The notes beneath the pieces were generated by a model. It was not told the origin of the DNA, searched no databases, and saw only the letters and a list, made by a program, of their open reading frames with translations. From JALOLG01 sp963722415 (GTDB lineage Bacteria > Actinomycetota > Acidimicrobiia > Acidimicrobiales > Ilumatobacteraceae): 64,000 nucleotides of DNA. Position numbers and translations under genes: made by a program. The DNA is taken from assembly GCA_963722415.1 (NCBI GenBank), contig CAVRNI010000058.1, positions 1-64,000 of the forward strand, given 5' to 3'. Of this stretch, positions 34,355 through 41,982 are shown piece by piece (positions within the stretch are counted from its first letter, which is position 1; each line of letters starts with the position of its first letter).

Positions 34355-35396
34355 ATGACCAGCGGGCCTCCCGTTGCTCCCGACCTCGCTGGTGGGTTCA
34401 TACGCGCAGCCGGACTGGCTGATCGACCGGGAGCGGCTCGCCGGCCGGTTCCCGCCCCGCGTCCGCGCCACGGAGCTCTGGCGAGTCGCGCCGGAGTGGC
34501 TGGAGCAGGCACAGGACGACGCGACGATCCTCGCCATCCGCGACCAGGAGCTCGCGGGGCTCGACATCGTGACCGACGGTGAGATGCGGCGCGAGAGCTA
34601 CTCGAACCGGTTCGCGACGGCGCTCGAGGGGGTCGACATCGACAACCCCGGCACGGCCCTCGACCGCAGCGGCCACCCGAACCCGGTGCCGCGCGTGGTC
34701 GGGACGGTCCGCCGCAAGCATCCGGTCGAGGTCCGCGACCTGGAGTTCCTGAAGGCCAACACCGACCGGGCCGTGAAGATGACCGTGCCCGGGCCGTTCA
34801 CGATGTCGCAGCAGGCCCAGAACGATTTCTACGAGAGCGAGGAGGCCCTCGCCGTCGACTACGCAGCGGCGGTGAACGAGGAGATCCGCGACCTCTTCGC
34901 GGCCGGTGCCGACATCGTCCAGATCGACGAGCCGTACATGCAGGCCCGACCCGCGAAGGCGCGGGAGTTCGGCCTCGTCGCGCTGGCCCGCGCCATCGAC
35001 GGCGTGACCGGCACCGTCGCTGTCCACATCTGCTTCGGGTACGCCGCGATCATCCACGAGCGCCCGGAGGGCTACTCGTTCCTGCCCGAGCTGGCGGGAA
35101 CGGCCGTCGACCAGATCTCGATCGAGACCGCGCAGTCGAACCTCGACACGTCGGTGTTGACGTCGCTGCCCGGCAAGACGGTGATCCTCGGGGTGCTCGA
35201 TCTCAGCGACCCCGAGGTCGAGAGCCCTGAAGTCGTCGCGGCGCGGATCCGCCGCGCCCTGCCCTACGTGTCCGCCGACCGGTTGGTCGTCGCGCCCGAC
35301 TGCGGCCTGAAGTACCTGCCCCGTGAGTCGGCGTTCGGCAAGATGCAGGCGCTGGTCGAGGGCGCCGCGCTCGTGCGGTCAGAGCTCGGACGCTGA
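34355..35396 (+). CDS. MetE C-terminal-like zinc methyltransferase 3 (frame change at start)
   Basis: About 345 residues of the cobalamin-independent methionine synthase fold. LPTSLVGSYAQPDWLIDRER is the family opening, ADIVQIDEPYMQARPAKARE the strand with the conserved DEP, TVAVHICFGYAAI the His-x-Cys zinc pair, and VVAPDCGLKYLPRESAFGK the distal Cys. The frame with the natural ATG (34355, MTSGPPV) changes into this frame at the GTTGCTCC near 34374; removing one T would give MTSGPPVLPTSLVGSY. It is a different subgroup from copies 1 and 2, which have HLCWG. Relatives methylate homocysteine or thiols. Confidence 0.85.
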
Positions 35397-35562
35397 CGCC
35401 GCGACCACCTCACACGGCTTCGACCAGCGAGAGCCGATCGTCGAGCGCTCTGGGTAATGTCATGCGTGCGGAATCCGTCGCGATCTCGATACCGATGCGG
35501 ATCATCGCGCCGAAGAGAACCAACAAGTACGATCAAGTTCCGCATCACATTTGGGAGGAAGA

Positions 35563-35964
35563 ATGCGCGATGAATTGTTCTTGATCGGCCGGATCGTGTT
35601 CAGCCTCATGTTCTTGCTCTACGGTGTACGCCACCTCACGCAAACCGAGGGTTCGGCTGGCTATGCCGCATACAAGAAGGTTCCGTCGCCGAGACTCATG
35701 GTCCAGTTCACAGGCGTTGCCATGGTCCTCGGTGCGCTGGCGGTCATCTTCGGATTCTGGATGGACTTGGCGGCTCTGGGTCTCGCGATCTTCGTCATGG
35801 CCGCCGCCTTGTTCATGCATCGGTTCTGGGAGGAAACCGATGACCAGACACGACAGGTCGAGATGGCCCAATTCATGAAGAACGTCTCGATCGCAGGTGC
35901 GGCTTTGATACTGGTCGCGGTCAGCGAGCATGCGCCGTACACGGTCACAGACGGGGTGTTCTAG
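35563..35964 (+). CDS. DoxX-family membrane protein
   Basis: 133 residues starting MRDELFLIGRIVFSLMFLLY with GGGAGGAAGA upstream. Four hydrophobic segments follow the DoxX layout: FSLMFLLYGVRHL, MVQFTGVAMVLGALAVIFGF, LAALGLAIFVMAAALFMHRF and VSIAGAALILVAV. FWEETDDQTRQVEMAQFMKN is the usual loop before the last helix. DoxX-like proteins are inner-membrane proteins linked to quinone or thiol redox; the role here is unknown. It is monocistronic and convergent with the next gene. Confidence 0.85.
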   Translation: MRDELFLIGRIVFSLMFLLYGVRHLTQTEGSAGYAAYKKVPSPRLMVQFTGVAMVLGALAVIFGFWMDLAALGLAIFVMAAALFMHRFWEETDDQTRQVEMAQFMKNVSIAGAALILVAVSEHAPYTVTDGVF

Positions 35965-36027
35965 GAGTCTGTATTCAGATCTGACCGGTCGTTCGGAGCA
36001 GTCTCGGAGACCGGAGAATCCGACCGG

Positions 36028-36312
36028 CTAGAGACCCCGGGCCTTTCGGACACGCGCCTGGAGCTTGGCTTCGCTGTGGGCGTGCTCGCGCGCACTCATC
36101 GATCCGCCGCGCACGATCAGGTAGATGAACACTCCGAGGTACGGAACGAACAACACGAACAGTGCCCAGAGCGCCTTCGAAAGGCCCCCGATGTCCTGGG
36201 TGCGGAAGAGGTCGGCGATCACCCGGAACAGCAGCATCAGCCACGCGAACCACAGCGCGACGATGAACATCGTCCAGAAGAATCCGAGCAACGGATAGTC
36301 GTACGCCAACAT
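36028..36312 (-). CDS. PLDc_N-domain small membrane protein
   Basis: 94 residues from MLAYDYPLLGFFWTMFIVAL. Two membrane helices (FFWTMFIVALWFAWLMLLF and ALWALFVLFVPYLGVFIYLI) surround a short RVIADLFRTQDIGG loop, and a charged tail (MSAREHAHSEAKLQARVRKA) follows the PYLGVFIYLIVRGGS motif characteristic of PLDc_N proteins. AAGGAG lies upstream of the ATG. It is a common actinobacterial envelope protein of unknown function. The gene is alone on its strand. Confidence 0.85.
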   Translation of the reverse strand: MLAYDYPLLGFFWTMFIVALWFAWLMLLFRVIADLFRTQDIGGLSKALWALFVLFVPYLGVFIYLIVRGGSMSAREHAHSEAKLQARVRKARGL

Positions 36313-36478
36313 GGCAGCTCCTTGCAGGGGGATCGCGGTCTGGGTTGATGAGGAACGAGTGGCCGGCTGTGAGCCGTGCGGTGAGATCATCACATGCACG
36401 ACAACTCGGACCGCGGATGCGCGTGACGGGTCGCCGCCCGAACGAAATCGGATCGGCCGGCGATGTATCTGCGCGACG

Positions 36479-37703
36479 TCACGGTCCGTCCGATCGAGTG
36501 GTCGCCAGGAATCGCTCCATCTCTTCGAGGAACCGAGCCCACGCCGGTTCGTGCTCGAACAGCAAGTGGTTCGAACTGTCGAGTGGGACGAACCGACTGT
36601 GCGGGATTCGAGCGGCGAGTTGGCGGCCGAGCTCGAATGGCCACACGCGATCGCCTCGGCAGTGCAGCACGATGGTCGGCACCGTGATCTGGTCGGCGAG
36701 GTCGCGCACGTCGAGACGGAAGAACGCCTCGAGGAACCGGGCGGCGTTGGCCGGCGATGTGCTGTTGCGCTGCAACTCGTCGAACGCGGCCCACTCGGCA
36801 GGCGTCCCGTCGGGCATGAACGACGACGTGAACATCTGCCGGAACGCCGGGTTGCGCTCACCCCACCCGACTCGGGCGAGGTCGATCAGGACCTGCGCCT
36901 GGGCTCGGTGCCGTTCCGGCGACGACGCGGTGAGCGGGCCCCGCGCGTACGAGCCGTAGAGCACGAGGTGGCTCACGCGCTCCGGGTTCGCCACGGCGTA
37001 CGCGATCGCGACGGCCGCCCCCTGGGAGATCCCCAAGCAGCGGGAACCGGTCGAGACCGGCGTGGTCGGCGACGGCGCCGAGATCACGTACCCACGCGTC
37101 GAGTGAGTAGTCGTCGGTGTCGCGATCTGACAAACCGCCGCCCCGCTCGTCGTAGCGCACGACCCGATGGTGGTGACCGAGCGATCTCAGCCAATGGCTC
37201 CACACCGGGCTGTTCCAGTCGTAGTCGAGGTGAGTCAGCCAGTTCGCCGCCTTCATCAGGACCGGACCGTCGCCATGGACCGCGTAGGCGAGGCGTGCCC
37301 CGTCGGAGGCGCGACAGAAGTGGATCTCCTGGGGCTGGTCGATCGGCGTCGAGGCCGGAGACGACGACGGCTCGTCGTGGGCGGGCGTCTCGTCGATCTC
37401 GACCACGTCGGCGACGAACAGGTAGCCGCGTCCGTGCACGGTTCGGATCACGGCTTGACGCTGCCCGTCGTCGTCGACCACACGACGGGCGGTCTTGATC
37501 CTCGTCGTGAGCGTCGACTCGGTGACGAATCGGGTCCCCCAGACCTCGTCGAGGAGCTCTTCCTTCGTGACCAGACGGTCGCGGTTGCGGAGAAGGTGGA
37601 CGATGACGTCGAACACCTGCGGCTCGATGAGCACCGGTTCGCCGTTGCGGCGGAGCTCGAACCGATCCTGATCGAGTTCGAACTCACCGAACCTGGCAAT
37701 CAT
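36479..37703 (-). CDS. Winged-helix DNA-binding / alpha-beta hydrolase fusion (frameshifted)
   Basis: About 408 residues. Residues 1-100 are an OmpR/PhoB-type winged helix without a receiver: MIARFGEFELDQDRFELRRN, then LIEPQVFDVIVHLLRNRDRL, VTKEELLDEVWGTRFVTEST and IRTVHGRGYLFVADV. A Ser/Pro-rich linker leads to an alpha/beta hydrolase (DGARLAYAVHGDGPVLMKAA, VVRYDERGGGLSDRDTDDYS). The frame changes near 37035, after which the nucleophile elbow LGISQGAAVAI, the Asp loop HCRGDRVWPF and the His in SSNHLLFEHE appear. It probably uses the hydrolase fold to bind or cleave a ligand while controlling transcription. Confidence 0.85.
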
Positions 37704-37769
37704 CGGGCCGCGACGCCGGAGCATCGCCGGGTCCGCGCGGTGTTGGCTGCCACCGAGCTCACGTGAGGG

Positions 37770-38759
37770 TCAGCCGAGCGCCTTGGTGAGGGTCTCGCCG
37801 GCGAGCGCGACGGCCTCGACGTCATCGGCGTCGGCGACCATGTTGAACACGACGCCGTCGAGCCCGAGCGCGATGAGGTCGCGAACACCGGCGATGACCT
37901 CGTCGGGGTCACCCCACACGAACCGGCCGAGTAGCTGTCGCGCGCCCGCCTCGTCGGCGAGCAATGCGTCGGCATCGAAACCGCGGCGGTTGACGAGTGC
38001 CTTGAGCTTGACGACGGCCGCATCGTGGCTTTCCGCGACGACCAGGGTCCCGAGCGAGGTCACCGTGATGTCGTGGCGATCGCGTCCCAGGTCGTCGAGG
38101 TGGCCTTGGAGGGCGTCGAGCTTGCGTGGGAGGTCAGCGAAGTTGGCGGTCGTGTTCAGTTCGTCGGCGTACTGCGCGGCGATGCGGAACGTCTTCTGCT
38201 CGCCCTGCCCACCGACCAGGATCGGGATGCGGTCGATCGGCGCCGGCGAGTTGAATGCGTCCTTCACCGCATGGTGAGTGCCCTCGTAGGTGGTGGCGTG
38301 CTGAGTGAACATGCCACGGCAGATCTCGAGTGCGTCGACGAGGTGTTCGTAGCGCACCCGCAACGGCGGGAACTCGAATCCGAGCGCGGCATGCTCGCCG
38401 TCGAACCACGCCGCACCGATGCCGAGCAGTGCTCGCCCCTGCGAGATCACGTCGAGCGCGGTGACGGCCTTGGCCAGCAGCGCCGGCTGGCGGTAGGTCA
38501 CGCCGGTCACGAGCGTGCCGAGGCGGACCCGTTCGGTCCGAGCGGCGAGCGCGCCCAGCAGCGTGTACGACTCGAACATCTCCTGATCGGGCTCGCCGAG
38601 CATCGGGAGCTGGAAGAAGTGGTCCATCACGAAGACGGTGTCGAATCCTGCCTGTTCGGCGGCCACGGCTTGCGCTGCGACGCGCTCGAAGAGCTGCGTT
38701 GGGTGGACGCCCGAGTAGGTGAAGTTGGGGATCTGGAGTCCGATCCGGGTGTGGTGCAT
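37770..38759 (-). CDS. LLM-class F420-dependent oxidoreductase
   Basis: 329 residues starting MHHTRIGLQIPNFTYSGVHP. The luciferase-like monooxygenase TIM barrel is seen in AEQAGFDTVFVMDHFFQLPM, then GTLVTGVTYRQPALLAKAVT and DVISQGRALLGIGAAWFDGE. IPILVGGQGEQKTFRIAAQY is the cofactor phosphate loop. These actinobacterial enzymes usually use F420 rather than FMN. The substrate is unknown. It is downstream of no clear operon and lies 60 bp from the ClpP stop on the same strand. Confidence 0.9.
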   Translation of the reverse strand: MHHTRIGLQIPNFTYSGVHPTQLFERVAAQAVAAEQAGFDTVFVMDHFFQLPMLGEPDQEMFESYTLLGALAARTERVRLGTLVTGVTYRQPALLAKAVTALDVISQGRALLGIGAAWFDGEHAALGFEFPPLRVRYEHLVDALEICRGMFTQHATTYEGTHHAVKDAFNSPAPIDRIPILVGGQGEQKTFRIAAQYADELNTTANFADLPRKLDALQGHLDDLGRDRHDITVTSLGTLVVAESHDAAVVKLKALVNRRGFDADALLADEAGARQLLGRFVWGDPDEVIAGVRDLIALGLDGVVFNMVADADDVEAVALAGETLTKALG

Positions 38760-38820
38760 CGACGCCAGCCTAGAGCGAGCGGCTGGAGCTCGATCCGGAC
38801 GGAGCCGACCCGCTGCAGCC

Positions 38821-39390
38821 TCAGGCGGCGATGTCGCGGCGGTGGGCGATGACCTGGTCGATCATGCCGTAGGCGAGTGCCTCGTCGGGCTCGTACCAAC
38901 GGTCGCGATCCCAGTCGACGAGGATCGTCTCGATCGGCTGGCCGGTGTGCTCGGCCATCAGGCGGCTCATCCGGTCGCGCAGCCGGATGATGTTCTGCGC
39001 CTGGATGTGGATGTCCGCCGCATCCCCGACCATCCCGGCCGACGGCTGGTGCATCAGGATCGAACTGTTCGGGAGCGCGAACCGCTTCCCGGCCGCGCCG
39101 GTGCAGAGCAGGAACTGTCCCATCGAGGCGGCCATCCCGAAGCACACCGTCGCGACGTCGCAGGCGATGAACTGCATGGTGTCGTAGATCGCCAGCCCGG
39201 CCGTGACCGATCCGCCGGGCGAGTTGATGTAGAGCCAGATGTCGGTCTCCGCGTCCTGCGCCTCGAGGTAGAGGAGTTGGGCGCACAGGGTGTTGGCGAT
39301 CTCGTCGTCGACTGCGGCGCCGAGCGTGACGATGCGGTCCCGCAACAGTCGCTCCGACATCGAAACGGGGAACTCGGTTGGTGCAACCAT
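38821..39390 (-). CDS. ClpP-family serine peptidase (paralogue)
   Basis: 189 residues. The Clp serine peptidase fold is complete: IVTLGAAVDDEIANTLCAQL, then YINSPGGSVTAGLAIYDTMQ, the active serine in FGMAASMGQ (Ser89), the histidine in ILMHQPSAG (His114), and the Asp in the VDWDRDRWYE segment. It lacks a long propeptide. It is not next to clpX or another clpP, so it is a paralogue. The ATG lies inside a perfect 20-bp palindrome (GTGCAACCATATGGTTGCAC) and has no ribosome binding site; a TAATGT -10 box six bases upstream suggests a leaderless, repressor-controlled mRNA. It is divergent from an SRPBCC-ArsR pair. Confidence 0.9.
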   Translation of the reverse strand: MVAPTEFPVSMSERLLRDRIVTLGAAVDDEIANTLCAQLLYLEAQDAETDIWLYINSPGGSVTAGLAIYDTMQFIACDVATVCFGMAASMGQFLLCTGAAGKRFALPNSSILMHQPSAGMVGDAADIHIQAQNIIRLRDRMSRLMAEHTGQPIETILVDWDRDRWYEPDEALAYGMIDQVIAHRRDIAA

Positions 39391-39442
39391 ATGGTTGCAC
39401 ATTAGCGACCACACGCGCCGGGGTGCAACTGATAGGTTGCAC
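39381..39442. promoter_or_regulatory. Divergent control region with two 20-bp operators
   Basis: GTGCAACCATATGGTTGCAC (39381-39400, perfect) and GTGCAACTGATAGGTTGCAC (39423-39442, 7-bp perfect arms) have centres 42 bp apart, four helical turns. The first covers the ATG of clpP and its -10 (39399-39404); the second covers a TAGGTT -10 (39433-39438) seven bases before the GTG of the SRPBCC gene. The form GTGCAAC-N6-GTTGCAC resembles ArsR operators. Confidence 0.85.
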
Positions 39443-39445
39443 GTT

Positions 39446-39787
39446 GTGGACGACCAGGACATCACGCCCGACCAAACCGAATTTCGCGTCGAGACCGAGT
39501 TCGATGCCGAGCCGTCGGAGGTGTGGCGCGTCCTGACCGATCCGGAGTCGATGGGCGAGTGGTTGGGAAGCCCCGTCGTGGTCGAGGAGGTCGACGACGA
39601 ACGCCGGCTGGTGTTCCGGTGGGCGTCGACCACCGAGGCGCCGACGGTCGTCGAGCTCGACCTGCGCCCGATCGGGCGCCGCACACATCTCTCGATCGTC
39701 GAGCGCCCGGTGCACCAGGGCGGCCTACGCCAAGGAAAAGTCATCGGCATGACGGCGCGCGCCTGCGTGTTGGCGCGCGCCGCGTAG
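39446..39787 (+). CDS. SRPBCC (AHSA1-like) protein
   Basis: 113 residues starting at a GTG with VDDQDITPDQTEFRVETEFD, then AEPSEVWRVLTDPESMGEWL and VVEEVDDERRLVFRWASTTE, the AHSA1/SRPBCC opening. The protein is short because the C-terminal helix is replaced by RQGKVIGMTARACVLARAA. There is no ribosome binding site and a -10 box is seven bases upstream, so it is probably leaderless. It is followed after 2 bp by an ArsR gene and is divergent from clpP, the same ArsR-SRPBCC pairing as at 20.7-21.6 kb but in opposite order. Confidence 0.82.
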   Translation: MDDQDITPDQTEFRVETEFDAEPSEVWRVLTDPESMGEWLGSPVVVEEVDDERRLVFRWASTTEAPTVVELDLRPIGRRTHLSIVERPVHQGGLRQGKVIGMTARACVLARAA

Positions 39788-39789
39788 CG

Positions 39790-40110
39790 GTGGCCGGCGC
39801 GGCAACCCCGACCGCGGCGCTCGCCGCGCTCGCCGACCCGACCAGGCAACAGATCCTCGAGCTGCTGAGCGAGCACGGTCCGCAGAGCGCGAGCGCGCTG
39901 GCGGCGCGACTTCCGATCACCCGTCAAGCGGTCGCCAAACACGTCCGGGTCCTTGCCGACGCAGGTTTGGTGCACGGCGGCCGTGACGGACGCGAGGTCG
40001 TGTTCGACATCGTGGCCGATGGTGCAGCGGACGCGGCGTCGTGGTTGGCGGCGACCGCCGACCGCTGGCAGCAGCGCATCGACCGTCTGCACCGACTGGT
40101 CGACAGCTGA
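39790..40110 (+). CDS. ArsR-family repressor
   Basis: 106 residues from the GTG at 39790, 2 bp after the SRPBCC stop, so probably translated by coupling. The winged helix reads LAALADPTRQQILELLSEHG, then ASALAARLPITRQAVAKHVR and LADAGLVHGGRDGREVVFDI. The C-terminal helix ends WLAATADRWQQRIDRLHRLV. There are no metal-binding cysteines. It is the best candidate for binding both 20-bp operators in front of clpP and the SRPBCC gene, linking a peptidase to the same ligand-controlled switch. Confidence 0.9.
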   Translation: MAGAATPTAALAALADPTRQQILELLSEHGPQSASALAARLPITRQAVAKHVRVLADAGLVHGGRDGREVVFDIVADGAADAASWLAATADRWQQRIDRLHRLVDS

Positions 40111-40236
40111 CGCGAACGACTCGTGTGCCCCGGCCGTCACGGCGGACGGTCCGCGCAACCGACCGATCACGGCACGGCCGAAAGGGTCTCGCGGGAGGGC
40201 GCGAACCTAAACTGCCCCGCCTGGGGAGGAGACCAC

Positions 40237-41976
40237 ATGGAAGAACGACGGATGGACGCACCGTTTCCGCTGGCCGATCACATTCACGACGAGTGGTACC
40301 CGGGCACCGTGCTGCCGTTGCCGGGTCCGGTCATGGAGGAGGCGTTCGGTCTGTTCACCGATGCCGACGCTGGTCGCTTCTGGTTGTTGGAAGGCCATTG
40401 GAGCCGCGGCATGACACCGCTGTGCGTATCGACCGCCAACGACGTGTTGTGGGGCACCCAGTACGGCGCCAACCTCTACCAACTCCCACCCACCAAGGGT
40501 CAGGCGGCACGGTTCAGCGGCGTCCACGCGTATGCGAGCGACTCGCCGTGCTGCAGCGAGTGGGAGGTGATGCAGCGCGCCGCACGGGTCGAGCACCTCG
40601 TCGGTCCCGCGATCATGAACTTCCCCGCGATGTGGGACGCCAGGCGCGAGTCGATCACCGCCGCGCTCGCGCACTTCGAAGGCTCGGACCTGGCATCGAT
40701 GGACCTCGCCGCGCTCCACACCTACCTCGGCGAGTTCTGGGCCTTCCACCGCTGGGCGTGGGAGGTCCACTTCGAGTTGATGGATCCGCTGATCGCCAAC
40801 TACTTCGCGTTCCGGGCGACGTGCGTCGAACTCGGCATCGACGAGCAGGACGTGGCCCGATTCTTCCAGGGCACCGAGACCAAGATCATGGAGACCGACC
40901 GCGAGCTGTGGAAGTTGACGGCGGCCGCCCGTGACACGGCGGTGGAGGTCGTGCTCAAGGCGCACGATCCATCGGACTCGCTCCGCGAGCTGCGAGCGTC
41001 GAACGACGACACCGTTCAAGGGTGGCTGCGCGCCCTCGACGTGTTCCTGAACGAGTACGGCTGGCGGACCGAGGGCATGTGTGATCCGTCGCTCGCACCA
41101 TGGGTCGAGGACCCGACACCGATGCTGTCGATGATCACCACGTTCGTCCGCAACGGCACCGACCACGACTTCGCCGCCGCCTTCGACGCGGCAGTTGCCG
41201 AGCGCGAGGCGACGCTCGACCGCGTGCGGTCGTCGCTCGATGACGCCGGACGCCAGCGGTTCGAGGAAGGCCTCGGCGCCTGTCAGCACGCGAACTTCTC
41301 GTGGTGGCAGGAAGAGCACAACTTCTATCTCGATCTGCGGGCCCACATCCCGCTGCGGATGGCGGCGCTGCGCATCGGCGAGATCGTCGGCGCCGAGCGA
41401 CGCGACGACCTCATCTACCTGTTCCGTCACGAGCTCGACGACATGGCCGCCGAACGGATCACCTACGGCGAGGTCCGGGACACGATCGTCGCCCGTCGTG
41501 CGTACTACGAGGCGAGCCGCGCCCGACGCTCCGAGATGCCGGCCGTGCTCGGCACCCCACCTGCCGGCACCGACGACCCGATCATGAAGGAGATCTTTGG
41601 TGTCGACCAGCGACTGCTCGACACGGTCGGCAGCGTCGATAGCGACACGATGTCGTTGCGCGGCGTGCCGGCATCGTCGGGTGTCGCACGCGGCCGCGCC
41701 CGTGTGATCGTGGAGGTCACCGACCTCGGCGACCTCGAACCGGACGAGATTCTCGTGTGCGTGTTCACGTCCCCGAACTGGACGCCGGCGTTCGCACAGA
41801 TCGCCGGCTGCGTGTGTGACACGGGCGGCGCGCTGTCGCACACCGCGATCGTGTCGCGCGAGTACCGCATTCCCGCCGTGTGCGCCACAGGCGCCGCGAC
41901 GACGCTGATCCGCACGGGCGATCTGATCGAGGTCGACGGCACGGCCGGTGTCGTCACCATCCTCGAGCGCGCCTGA
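40237..41976 (+). CDS. PEP-utilising enzyme mobile-domain protein without ATP-grasp domain
   Basis: 579 residues starting MEERRMDAPFPLADHIHDEW with GGGGAGGAG upstream. The C-terminal 100 residues are a phosphohistidine swivelling domain (LRGVPASSGVARGRARVIVE, and CDTGGALSHTAIVSREYRIP with the active His). The other 470 residues are helical and W/E-rich, like the middle part of PEP-synthase-like, rifampin-phosphotransferase and phenylphosphate-synthase proteins, but there is no N-terminal ATP-grasp domain. It may therefore accept a phosphate from a separate partner, or act as a phosphate carrier in ring activation. It lies 6 bp before the amidohydrolase. Confidence 0.87.
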   Translation: MEERRMDAPFPLADHIHDEWYPGTVLPLPGPVMEEAFGLFTDADAGRFWLLEGHWSRGMTPLCVSTANDVLWGTQYGANLYQLPPTKGQAARFSGVHAYASDSPCCSEWEVMQRAARVEHLVGPAIMNFPAMWDARRESITAALAHFEGSDLASMDLAALHTYLGEFWAFHRWAWEVHFELMDPLIANYFAFRATCVELGIDEQDVARFFQGTETKIMETDRELWKLTAAARDTAVEVVLKAHDPSDSLRELRASNDDTVQGWLRALDVFLNEYGWRTEGMCDPSLAPWVEDPTPMLSMITTFVRNGTDHDFAAAFDAAVAEREATLDRVRSSLDDAGRQRFEEGLGACQHANFSWWQEEHNFYLDLRAHIPLRMAALRIGEIVGAERRDDLIYLFRHELDDMAAERITYGEVRDTIVARRAYYEASRARRSEMPAVLGTPPAGTDDPIMKEIFGVDQRLLDTVGSVDSDTMSLRGVPASSGVARGRARVIVEVTDLGDLEPDEILVCVFTSPNWTPAFAQIAGCVCDTGGALSHTAIVSREYRIPAVCATGAATTLIRTGDLIEVDGTAGVVTILERA

Positions 41977-41982
41977 GGCTCG

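Noticed and set aside
35985..36014. CCGGTC/GACCGG inverted repeat between convergent DoxX and PLDc_N genes
   Set aside because: The arms are six bases with an 18-base loop; such pairs are frequent in this composition and no T-tract is present.
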